From positions 8,452,040 through 8,516,039 of the forward strand of contig NC_034011.1 of NCBI RefSeq assembly GCF_000346465.2: a stretch of 64,000 nucleotides of DNA, in the 5' to 3' direction. Made by a program: the position numbers and the translations under genes. Of this stretch, positions 43,492 through 54,937 are shown piece after piece (positions within the stretch are counted from its first letter, which is position 1; each line of letters opens with the position of its first letter). Below the pieces are notes generated by a model. The model worked only from the letters and a program-made list of their open reading frames with translations, was not told where the DNA came from and ran no database searches. The stretch comes from Prunus persica. Its lineage: Eukaryota; Streptophyta; Magnoliopsida; Rosales; Rosaceae.

Positions 43492-45600
43492 ACCTTCCAA
43501 CTATCATTAATGTGTACTTTTTGAGGATTTGTAGTTCCCTTTAATCACTTTTTAGCTGAGAGAGAGTAAGTTACTTGGTTAGACCGATGATGATCAATCC
43601 CTCAAGTATAGAGATGTTCGCACAATCCTCTTCATTTGTACCTATCTGTTTCAAATTGTACTTCTTTCCTCAATTATATCATATCGTCTTTTTTTTTAAA
43701 ATAATAATAATAATAATAAAAACAAAAGTGTGGAGCCTTGCCTCGTTTTGCAGGACAAGTTTGCAACAACAACCATAACAACAACAATAAAAAGATGAGA
43801 ATCATGCTACATACTCTGAGAACCACTGATACCGTATGTATTTTGTCTAAACAAAAAGGATGATGAAGCATCTTTCATGTCGTGAATGGTGTTGGAAATT
43901 TGAAATTTCGACCCATCATGAAACTTTCCTTATTGGGTTTATTCTGGAATTAAATAATGTCAAAACAAAATTGGGGAGCATATGGAAAAGGAGATAAAGG
44001 TCTTTTGTCAAGTATGCGATATTATGTTAGCATCAAAGATAATGAGCTCACAAGTGATGCCTTCCCAACCAATCATATCATTTTTTCTTTATCAAAGGCA
44101 TCCATGCTTTAACACAAAGCCAATGAGACAAGATAGCACAATTAGTGCTATTGTGCATCTTCTTTTAGCATTTGCAAGCGACTTTACAATGTAAAGCGCC
44201 AACCCTTAGACACATAAAATTGGCAATTAAGATAGTCTTTTGCATGGTTTGCAAACAATGCTTGAGTTGGTTAGAATGAATGTGCTCCTCATTCTGCACC
44301 TGAGTTCGAATTCCCCTCTCCTAAAAGATGCAATTGCTTTTGTTATATACAAATAACTTTCAGTTGTTTCACGTTTAAGCATTAGATTCCATGAATGCTT
44401 TCTTTTATTGATTATATGCGTAAAGAACCTGTGTGTGTGGCCTCCTTTTGCCTTTCAAGACTTTGCCCATTTAGCAAAATAAATAGTGAAGTTAAAAAAA
44501 AAAAAATGTTTAAAGCAGGATTTGAAAATTTATTAATCAAAGTAGAGTTGGATAATCATGGAGTTATGCTCTTGCCCTAAGAATTATTCACAAAGTCATG
44601 TGAAAAAGGAAAGTGAAAAATAAAGCAAATTCAACGAATGTTCATATTCCAAGTTAAGTTCATCCAGATGAATATTGGATAAAGCATTATCTATATCAAC
44701 AGCTTAGGGTCCATAAATCATCTATCTCAGACGCAAATTGCTTTGTCCACAGAATTGTTGATGGTTGACCTTCGAAGCACATATTCTGTCTAAGATTTAG
44801 TGAGAGAAAAGTGGAGGTTCTTGTATGTTGTAAGATTGCTCTTTAATATATGTCATGTATGTGTTATATATGCACCCAAAACTTCTGAAGAGAGATCCCT
44901 CTCCCTTTTAGAAAAGAAAGAACCACATTGTCGGAACTTGAATGCATCTGGTGAAGGTCGGAACTAGAATTTTATGTTTGGAGAGATAAATTATAAAGAA
45001 CAAGCTTTAATTGGATTGATTTTTACAGAAATTAACAAATTTCACGTACCACATATATATATATATATGTTTGGAGGCCCCACTAATTTCAATATGATAG
45101 TTCTGCCGCACGGTTAACAAATAAAGAGAATTTCTCAGTAAAAAATTACCTTAAAAATAAATTGAAAACCATTTAATTATTTTCCTGTGACCAAATACAT
45201 AGACAAAGTGTTTTTCACAAGTGGACCATACCTGAAAAATGAATGGTCGTGAATAACTCCAAAATTCACAACTTAAATTACAAGTTAGAATAAAAATAAA
45301 TAAAATTAGAAGCTAGAAAAAGAAGGGGTCAATTTGAATTCCACGTGGCATTTGCTAAAGTGCTACAAGACACTACAGGTATGTCATAGCTGAATCATCC
45401 GTTGAGCATTAGCTTAGCGGCTGAGTAGCTTGTTCACAGGGCTTGGAAGCCAATTAAGAAGTGATTTCTCAAAATGTGATGGATGATAATATCATAATAT
45501 AATACAAATTGTTAAATCATTTTCTTTTCAATGAAAAGAAAGAATGTCATAATCATCTGCTGCTATAAATTCTCACCATACTTTGGTGGATATACTTGCA
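43492..45600. other. Intergenic with a SINE-like segment
   Basis: A segment at about 44250-44345 has a pol III-type B box (GAGTTCGAATTCC) 43 bp after an A-box-like TTGAGTTGGTTAGAATG, the layout of a tRNA-derived SINE. Terminal duplications were not found. No protein gene is seen. Confidence 0.4.
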
Positions 45601-45889
45601 CTTCTGATCAAACCAGAAATATAAAAGAAAACAATATTTCATCCAAATACGACGAAAAATATGGTTTTACCATTAGCGATAAACACACGCTCGTCGTTGG
45701 ATTTGTCTGAAAACAATATAAAAACATCATAATATATATGTGCAAGTGTGTTTTGACAGTTTTGCTTTGTAGAGATTGAAAATGACATTTCCACAAATCC
45801 ATTTATGCAAATGCAACAGGCCAAGGACATTCCACTCACCCTTGCATAACAGAACAAAATTACAAGGCATAACAATGACATCCCAAGTT

Positions 45890-48800
45890 CTAGTCATCCA
45901 TGTTCTTCATGTATTCCTTTGAAAGTTTAGTCTCCATTATCAATTGCTGTTCTTTGAGCAGAGAATGGCCTGATTCAAATAAAGCCTCAATGGTTTGCTG
46001 TACAAGGGAAACAGAAAACCACTCAATCGTTTGTTCAGCAGTGATACGGATTTCAGGTTTGAAAAGAAACACTGGTTAAAATTGATGACACTACCTTTGG
46101 AGGAGTAAACACAGGAAGGTTGTCATTTTTTCTTCGCTTTAGAAGTTTGTCTCCCAGACTTTGAACACCTCCAATATCTTCAACCCACTAAAAGAAAAGA
46201 AGGAAACTAGTTGGACAACAAATGTGCATAACTAATTAAAAAGTTTTACAAGAAATAAGATGACATAAAACTAGAGATGTTAAAAATCAAGCTAACCTAG
46301 ACTAGTTTTAGCTCATAATGGGAACTATTTGAGCTGCTATCGCTCATTATCGAGTTTATCTGCAGGGTTCCTCTTGAAAACATCATTCTTTTTAGCATTG
46401 CCCTTTTAGAATTCTTGTGGAACAGATAACAAAGATTTACATGAAATATCAAATTCTGTTCTCTTTTATTAATTGTGTCAACTTATGGCTTAATATCCAT
46501 TGGTCTCTCAGATTCTTTGACACTACAGGTTACACCATAATTTATCCTTCTGAATTTTCGTGATTATTTGTTTTGTTGGTTATTCATCAACGAGTTAGGC
46601 ATGAAGACTTTGAGAAGCTGGAGCATTACTGAATGTAATGCCCAACAGGTAAGGCATCAGGCATGAAAACTAGGAAACAAGTTAGGCATGATCCTACAGA
46701 TATTATGTCAATACTCAACAGGAACACCGATTACCACTCTGATATTTAACATCCAAATCCCACTGGGTAAAAAACAAATTGTATTTATAGGATTCAAATG
46801 TTTAATCACAGAAAGACATGATTGACTTCCCAATCTTTTCACTTGATATAATAATTCGCTAATAAGTTACAGTGGTCGCTCATTTCAAACCAGATTGTCA
46901 TGTACCTTAGAAATTGACCGGTCATATGTTCGAGACCTCAAAGCTCCATAGAAATCCAGTGCTGCCCAGTCATCGAAAGTAAATAGTAATAACAATAAAA
47001 AGAAATAAACTATAATGCAGAAGTCTTCAAATTATAATATGAAAATAACGGTGAACAAAAATCTTCAGATTCAACTCTCACAGCAACCCACCCCCTCCCA
47101 ACTGCTCGAAAAGAAATTTATCTAAGCCAAGATGCAGGTTGAATGTTCTAGAAAGATGATAGAAATGAAAATTTTAGTACTGTATAAACAAAAGACATCA
47201 AGTGGAGAAAAGAAAAAGTTATTTTCTTTAGTATTTGTTTACAGGAACTCAAACACACGCAGTGCCATTTCCTTTGTGCATGTGAGATTGCTTTCCACAT
47301 ATGAATATGATACTTGGGAAGATAATGTTTACTTGGGAAGATAATGTTTTATATTACTATTTTAACCTTTAGTATACTGTTTGTTTTATTTTAACTACAT
47401 TGCAAGATGTGACAGTGTATGAATTCAGAATATTTAAACTGACTGGTCAGGATCACACACACACACTTGCGGACAATTGAGGACGTTATGATCAACAGCC
47501 TATGGTGAATCCAGAACATCTTGAAACTGAGAATCCACGTGTATATGGGTGTGTAAAAGTGCTTCTTGTTTATGCTTCTTTTCTTTTCTTTTTTGAGAAG
47601 ATGAAAACAAGTGTTTCTTGTCTATTCATTTTCAGATTGGAATTACTATACATGCTGAAAAGAAAATTGAAGGCATTGATTTTGTGAACAGAGAGGATAT
47701 GAAAGCAGTGGGTTACCTTGATTAGGAAAAGTGTCCACTATACTTACAACTTCATCCCTAGACATGCCATCTTTCTCATACATTCTGTAAACAATGTTAA
47801 TGATATCCTCGTGGTTAGGCTGCCTGTTTCAGAAACAACATATCAAACAAGGGTGACATGCCTTGGTTCCTTCTAATCAAAAAAGGAAAAGTAAGTATCA
47901 AAACATAAACTCCATAAAATTAAATTAAAAAATACACAAACAATTGGTATAGAATAGCATTTGACATACAGCGGAAATTATTAAAGATACGGTGTGGTCA
48001 ATAAAAGAAGAATGTAATTAACAATAACAATAGTGCAATTCAGTACCAGAACATCAAGAACTATATTTGGTTTACAACTATCTTGAACAACATTGTAATC
48101 CACAGTAATCTTGGCTACATAGTCCAAGTTTACAGAAAAAGGCCCAACACATTTAATAGAGAATTCACAAACAGAAAAAGAGGCAAAGACAGCTGTTTCC
48201 AATGGAACATGCATGTTTTTCACCATCCTGTGGTGATTATATTATTAATCATGTGGTTCATGCAAACAAGGTTGACGAAGAAATCACTTCTATAGGAAAA
48301 GACGTACAAAACATCTATCCAACTAAGGTCACAGACAAGAAGGTAACCGATTTTCTGAGAAAATTGATTGTATTTCCAATAGGAAAGATCCCCATACATA
48401 CAAATACTTTTTCTTTTCATTCAAACAAAAACTCGCTGATCTGAGGAAAATTTAAATAATAAATTATGCAGGCAATTATTTCCTTCAAGGATGATGAAGG
48501 CACAAATCTCCAAGACAATTTCTCCTTTCAAGGTGCAAGTTTGGAGCTTGGAACTGGGTATACTTGAACACTTCAAAAATGAACGTTAGGTTTTTATCCA
48601 GTGAAAGAAATAGATGTCAAATTAAACTGGTTTGTTCCTTCAAATCACTAAACATGAGCTCTTAATCCTTCGTCGAAAATCACATACCAGCAAAAAGGCA
48701 AATTTATCCTTCGTTGAACAATCACATACCAGTAAAACTTTTCCATCCTTCCATCACGGATTAAGGGAGCATAAATTGTTGACAAATCATTTCCTGTAAC

Positions 48801-50777
48801 AATGATAGGAATTCTGTTTGTAATGTCTGATTCTCGCCAGTCTTGTCCAATACTAACTCTTGTAGGATTATCACATAGATTCATCAATGTTCCAACAACA
48901 ATTTGATTATTGACAGTCATCTGAGTGTTTCCTACAAAAGAATAAACAATAACACATTTTCACTAAAACTGAAACATGAATAAAACTAAAAGGTCTTCAG
49001 TCATTCCTACACACAATGACTAATGTTGGAAAGATATAAAACCATATAAACACATTTTTCCTGAAAAACCAAAATAAAAAAGAAAAAAAAGAGAAAGAAA
49101 AGAAAGAACAGAAAAGGTTGGTACTGGCTGATTCATATGCTAAGCCTTTCCTTTTTTCCCTCAGTAAATTATCAAATTTCCAGTCTAAATCATACAGTTC
49201 TCACCAAATCTACCTAGGCCAGCATCAATGTCATTGATCATCAAGCAGCTCATCTTGCCCTGAAATAACCAAGAAGAATAATAGAAAGGTATTGTTGGAA
49301 AAAAGGGTTGTCCATCATCACTAACATGAATGAAACATCACTAGCATGACCTAAACATATGTAGACTGTAAAACAACTTTTTGGAAGCAACTAATTTGAC
49401 GTGTTGTCTTCTATGATGGTGTGAGGGAGCACAGCCTTCAATCTTTAGCTGAAGGATCCTCTCTGTCATTTTTCCAACGGATTTGACAGGTGATCTTTAA
49501 ATACATAACCCTTGAAGCACTGTTCTAGTTTAAATGCAGCTGAGTTTGGCACCGGTGTGAATGTGGGGATAAAATTAGAAGGGCCGTTCATTCATTACTG
49601 TAGCACTTCTAAATTTCTCTATATGGTGTATCTTGTCAGCAATTTTCCAGTGTGTCCTTCAATCTAATCCTTTCAGATCATGTCATGAATGGTTCTTCAT
49701 CCCTAGCATCAAGAGGGTGAAAAAGGAGGAAAATCTGAAACCCCTAAATAAATCCTTCCTAGCTTTCCGACAAGTATTTTCAAATTTTACAATCTCACTC
49801 TCAGTTTCCAGTGACTTTGTAGTGTTAAGATAGCCTTAGGCCTCTTGACCCATAGAGAAGAAAGAGATAAGTATGATGGTGTGAGGGAGCACAGCCTTCA
49901 ATCTTTAGCTGAAGGATCCTCTCTGTCATTTTTCCAACGGATTTGACAGGTGATCTTTAAATACATAACCCTTGAAGCACTGTTCTAGTTTAAATGCAGC
50001 TGAGTTTGGCACCGGTGTGAATGTGGGGATAAAATTAGAAGGGCCGTTCATTCATTACTGTAGCACTTCTAAATTTCTCTATATGGTGTATCTTGTCAGC
50101 AATTTTCCAGTGTGTCCTTCAATCTAATCCTTTCAGATCATGTCATGAATGGTTCTTCATCCCTAGCATCAAGAGGGTGAAAAAGGAGGAAAATCTGAAA
50201 CCCCTAAATAAATCCTTCCTAGCTTTCCGACAAGTATTTTCAAATTTTACAATCTCACTCTCAGTTTCCAGTGACTTTGTAGTGTTAAGATAGCCTTAGG
50301 CCTCTTGACCCATAGAGAAGAAAGAGATAAGCAATGAACGGACAAGACCAATGAAAGTGGACCTAGGGTTTTATTCATTAGCCATACACTTTAAATTCAA
50401 AGTCTAAACTCTAAACCATCCTGTAGGCAATCATAACCGCAGATTTTATAAAGCTGTTCCCCATTATTACAGATGGAGTGTCTAATAAAAATCCAAAAGA
50501 GATCTAAAGAAGCTTTTTCTAATAAATGTGCATGATGTACACAACAAGAGAAGTGAAAATTTGAATTACTTAGTGCTTTACCGAGTTATTCTTTTATAGC
50601 AGAATCTATTTTCTAATATAAAAGAAGAAATAAATTACTACTTGGGAAACCAATTCTCAAGCAGGTCTATCCTCCAGAGGATTTGGAAGAGGAAAGGAGC
50701 TAAAGGTGCTCTGCTAGTGCTTTCTTTCAGACTTCAGGAGAACACATCTCTATACCTTCTTTGAGATGACAATGCTA

Positions 50778-50844
<67 letters not shown>

Positions 50845-53359
50845 AATGTTCACAGACCCCAGTATAAGCAGACGAAAGAAAAGAGGGAGAATCATAAATC
50901 AAAGTAAATTTTGTGCAATGATTAAACACTGTTTAACTTCATAACCCAAGACATACATATATTAACAGTGAAAGTGGTAGAGCTTCTAACTTGGTTCTGG
51001 ACCACTTGAGAGGCAGTTCTATAGCGGTCGCGTATCAGTTTTCCTGGTTCTCCTGTAAAGTAACTTTTGATTATACACAGCATGATTCTACAACAAAGCT
51101 ATGAACACAGTCAAAAGTCTTCCACTATCCTTGCAGAATATGACAGCTCAATATGTTGTTTAAGGTTAGTAAAAGGAGTTGCACAGAGAATTTATATATA
51201 TGTACATAAAAATATATACTGAGTGATATAATTAGAAAACATCAACAATTTAGGAAGTAGCCATGGAGAAAAGAAAATGGAAGAAATGGCAGTATAGACA
51301 TTCTACAAACTCATCTTACCAGCTCTTTCTGATTCTAATTCCCCGGCAGACATAATTACTGGTTCAACTCCCATGGCTTGGAAAATAAGTTCAGTCTGAA
51401 ATGATTTTCCTTGTCCTTTACCTCCCCAAATACCTGTAAGATAAAATGATAAATTTCCAGAGCACATCTATTAACATGTAACCGCGTAAGAAGACTAAAA
51501 CTCATTATCATTCTCATTCAAAAGATATTAAAAGCAATGAGATAGTTTAAAGTAAGCGGCTAAAAGCAACCAAGAAGAAGAAGTTAGACCAATATTTTTT
51601 ACCATACGGATGCATATGACTTTGCAAGATGTAGTAACAAGTTATAACATCTTAAGAATCAGAAAAACTCTTAAAAAGAAACATGATTGAACACTCTTAA
51701 CATGATATACCCACACTAAAAATTTCATAAAATTTTCAACTTTCAAGTTCAATGAGAATCTTTACGACAACCAGTGAAAAGTTATTGTGACTACATATAC
51801 CTAGGATTAAAGGAACTTTAGTGTTGAGAAGATGAGCAAGGTAGTTCTTCGCAATATGGCAAACTGCAATTTAAGAAAAACCCACATATATAAGATTATA
51901 ACAAATACTTATGGATAAAGATGACTTTGATAAGCTGCACAAAACATGAATGAATCCAATAGTAAAACATTAAAATTATCAATTACATGTATGAATATAA
52001 GAATCCCTACTACAAGGCCGCTGACGGATAACATTAAGTGTAAATGAAGATAACGTAGAGTTTTTGTACAAGCCGTTATGGTGTTAGTATTACACTCTTG
52101 AAACAAGACCCAATTATTTTTATGTCTAACATTCTCGAAGAAAAAAAAACATGGCTTCCATGACATAGGTTGTACGAGGTGTGGTGGTTGCGTAGTCGTA
52201 ATATCAATAGTTAACACTGACAAATTTATTGTCTAGGTTATTTTATTTTAGCCTTCCTTTGCACAATGTAAATACGGGCAAAGGTAAGAACTACTGTTAG
52301 GCCCTTGGAAAACTGAGCAAATGTCTGATAAACTGTATAGTAAATTTGCAAACCCAGAGGACAAACAAAACATGTCAAAATATATATAGCAAATGGCCAC
52401 CAACACCACTGTAGAAAATATTGGAAAAGAATGTAGCACAGGAAGGTGAGATAGGTACAATGATTATTACCAAGTTTTCCTACTTTTTTTTTACCCGAAA
52501 CATCACAGGTATTTTTTTCTAACCTTTTGCCCAGCATCATAGAACTTACCAACTTTATCCTGTCAAAGAGAAAGGCAACGAAAAAGACACAAAATCACTT
52601 ACCAGATATTGTCAGCATAAAAATAAAATTGAAAAAAAAAGAAAAAAGAGGCTAAAGATCAATTATTGTGATCTACATACATGATATCAACTAATAATAA
52701 ATTCACACAGAATTCACATTGATACCAAATAATTAGTTTGCAATCGATCATAAGAATTGTCGTTGCTACTGCAAGAATCAATTCAATTGATCATTGAATT
52801 CACATCTATAAGAAGTTTAATACTCAAAATGAAGAATTCATTACTCACAACTTAATTAATTTCACTAAAATTGGATGAAACACAAAAGGAAGAAGCAGAA
52901 ACAAACAGGATATGATCATACCATGAACAGAGGCGCAATGTAATAATCGCCCTGAAGGTACTGAAAGGACCTGGTGACCTTCTGCCGATAATCAAACACA
53001 ATATCCGAGTCTCGGCCGAGGAACTTGCCGACGAAGAGGTCGTCGACGAGGCCCGCCCGGGCTCCGACGGCGATGTTCATGTTGTCGGCCTCTTTGCCCA
53101 ACCTGTACAAGTAGTCGTTTCCCTCGGAGTCCTTCGCCTCCCACGAGGACTGGTCTGAAAGCTTATTTTTGGGCCCACCGCCGCCATTGTTGGTGTCACT
53201 GTTGCTGCAGTTGGTGCTGGGATTGGGGTCAGGGACAGAGGAGGGGTTTACTGAGCAGCAAAGAGAGGAAATAGGGAGTTGGGTTTTGGTGGTGGGATGA
53301 AATGGGAGTGAGAAGATTGGGGTTTTGGAGAGAAATGGGTTGCAGTTGCAGAGAGTCAT
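45890..53359 (-). CDS. Rubisco activase-like AAA+ protein, chloroplast-targeted, eleven exons
   Basis: Exons in transcript order: 52922-53359, 52550-52559, 51801-51863, 51320-51433, 50991-51052, 49205-49259, 48730-48931, 47717-47823, 46906-46961, 46095-46187, 45890-45997. All introns are GT-AG and the phases give 435 residues. The Ser/Pro/Thr-rich N-terminus (about 55 residues) looks like a plastid transit peptide. 'GKEADNMNIAVGARAG' and 'FDYRQKVTRSFQYLQGDYY' open the AAA+ core. Walker A is GGKGQGKS (about 174-181), Walker B LMINDID (about 235-241), then 'TNRIPIIVTGND'. The C-terminus ends 'KLSKEYMKNMDD'. It matches the family of Arabidopsis At1g73110, annotated as Rubisco activase-like; whether it remodels Rubisco is not established. 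Start 53359 was chosen because the in-frame extension upstream lacks transit-peptide character. Confidence 0.92.
49412..50331. repeat. Exact 460-bp tandem duplication in intron 5
   Basis: 49412-49871 and 49872-50331 appear identical throughout, from TATGATGGTGTGAGGG to AAAGAGATAAG. It lies in the intron between exons 5 and 6 of the activase-like gene and adds no splice-site conflict that I can see. Confidence 0.9.
50779..50844. repeat. (CT)n(CA)n compound microsatellite
   Basis: About 20 CT units followed by about 12 CA units, in intron 5 of the activase-like gene. Confidence 0.95.
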
Positions 53360-54524
53360 GGTGTTTGGGATTTGTGGGTTTGGACTTTGGAGGAGAGAGT
53401 ATGTAAGGGTTTGGCGCCACAAATTAACCCAAAGCATATCCTCTAGAGTCTGGTGTGGCATTGTACGGACAATTTTAACTTTGAACTCACCAAATGAAAA
53501 CAATTTTTTTTTTTTTTTGAGTAAAAAAAAAATTTATGGGGAAATTGGCTATTCACACCACCAGCGAATGGACATACCCACAATATTTAGTAAGAATGAT
53601 TTACGCGTGTCACCCAACTAAAAACAATTTTTAACTTTGCAAATGAGTACATATTATGAGAAATGTTCACTAACTTTAAATTCACATTGACCATGTTTCT
53701 AAAAATGGTTATTCCACACATAAACTTCTTCCTGTTTCACCTCTGTCCTTTCTTACTATCGGTTATCTGACATTGACATGCAGATTGCTAGTTTTATCAA
53801 GACTATGTTCATATATTCCTGTGTGCTCGGAGATTTTAGAGATTGAGCAGTAATGACCTTCCTTTGTTTAGAGATATCAGCGTCGGAAGTATTCATAGCT
53901 ATCGTATAAATTCATATAAGTGAAAGAATGTATGCATTTCCTTCAAACCTGCTGTTCCAACTTCTGAATGGCATATTAACTTATAAGCCTTCAGTATGGT
54001 TTTGTGGTTTAATGGTCCCAAAACAGGTGAAAAGAAGAGAGGAATCTCATTTTTGACGACCAATCTCATTTGTTAAGAATTGAATCACTTTTCGGAAGGG
54101 CAATTATTATGCTCCATCTTCAATCCAAACCGAAAACCAAAATTAAGAATACGATAAAGTGTGCAAAATGTCTGTCGTATCAAATATTTTTTTATCATGA
54201 ATCGATAACATATCGGTACTGTACTTTTAACAGTTTGACCAAATTGGTTAGCCGTTAGATTAAATCGGTTAGCTTGATCTAACGATTAAGATATATGACC
54301 TTACCTATGGGCCATATATAAGGCCCTCCCTATAGAATGACTCCAACATTCATAACCATAACCAAAACAACATACAAAATTCAGGGACATCATATTTCAC
54401 AGGCTAATTGCTTTTTGGGAAATTGTGAAAAAATAATTGGATGGGTGCGTGGGTGTCCAAAGATTAGCCTTGCGTGTCTATAAAATTCCTCAAAATGAAG
54501 TTTTAAACCCTTATTAATTTTAGG
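53360..54524. other. Promoter side of the activase-like gene and spacer
   Basis: The first few hundred bases must contain the minus-strand promoter; no clear TATA box was picked out. The rest is AT-rich without coding signal. Confidence 0.4.
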
Positions 54525-54932
54525 GTGTTTTTGAAAAAAGCCAAAAGCAAGAAAAATATTTTAAAAGAAGCCAAAATATTTTGTACTTGGACAATAATGC
54601 CCTTATTTATTTTTAGATTGCCTAATGAATCCTTTTTCTACTTTTCAGATGATGCCAAAGGATTGTTGCTTGATGCTTGCCGTATGGAGCTAAAAACTTT
54701 CTTTGATAGTTTTTGGACTGATGTTGCATCTGCTACTATGTTGTTGGTGATCTCTTCACGTGAAAATGAAGTTGATGATGCTTGGCTTTACATGGTTTTC
54801 ATGTGTTTGCTGCTATGGCTTTATCATGCTTCCATCATGTTGTCTATATTGTGTAGCTCTTCTTCTCCTAAGTTATTCCAATATGAGTTGTCGTCGTCTT
54901 CTATTTCAATTTGTTCTACTATTTGGATATAG
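54525..54932 (+). other. Unassigned open frame of 135 codons
   Basis: The frame includes 'LLLDACRMELKTFFDSFW' and a hydrophobic tail of about 35 residues, and it ends six bases before the LTR-like element. I do not recognise it. It could be a chance frame or a leftover of a mobile element. Confidence 0.2.
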
Positions 54933-54937
54933 ATTTC

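Noticed and set aside
49633..50293. Two identical 66-residue frames
   Set aside because: They are the same frame seen twice because of the 460-bp tandem duplication, inside an intron and on the opposite strand to the gene.
49412..50331. CRISPR-like direct repeat
   Set aside because: Two long identical units without spacers in a plant intron; a tandem duplication.
53360..53503. N-terminal extension of the activase-like protein
   Set aside because: Open by chance; lacks transit-peptide character and lies where the 5' UTR is expected.
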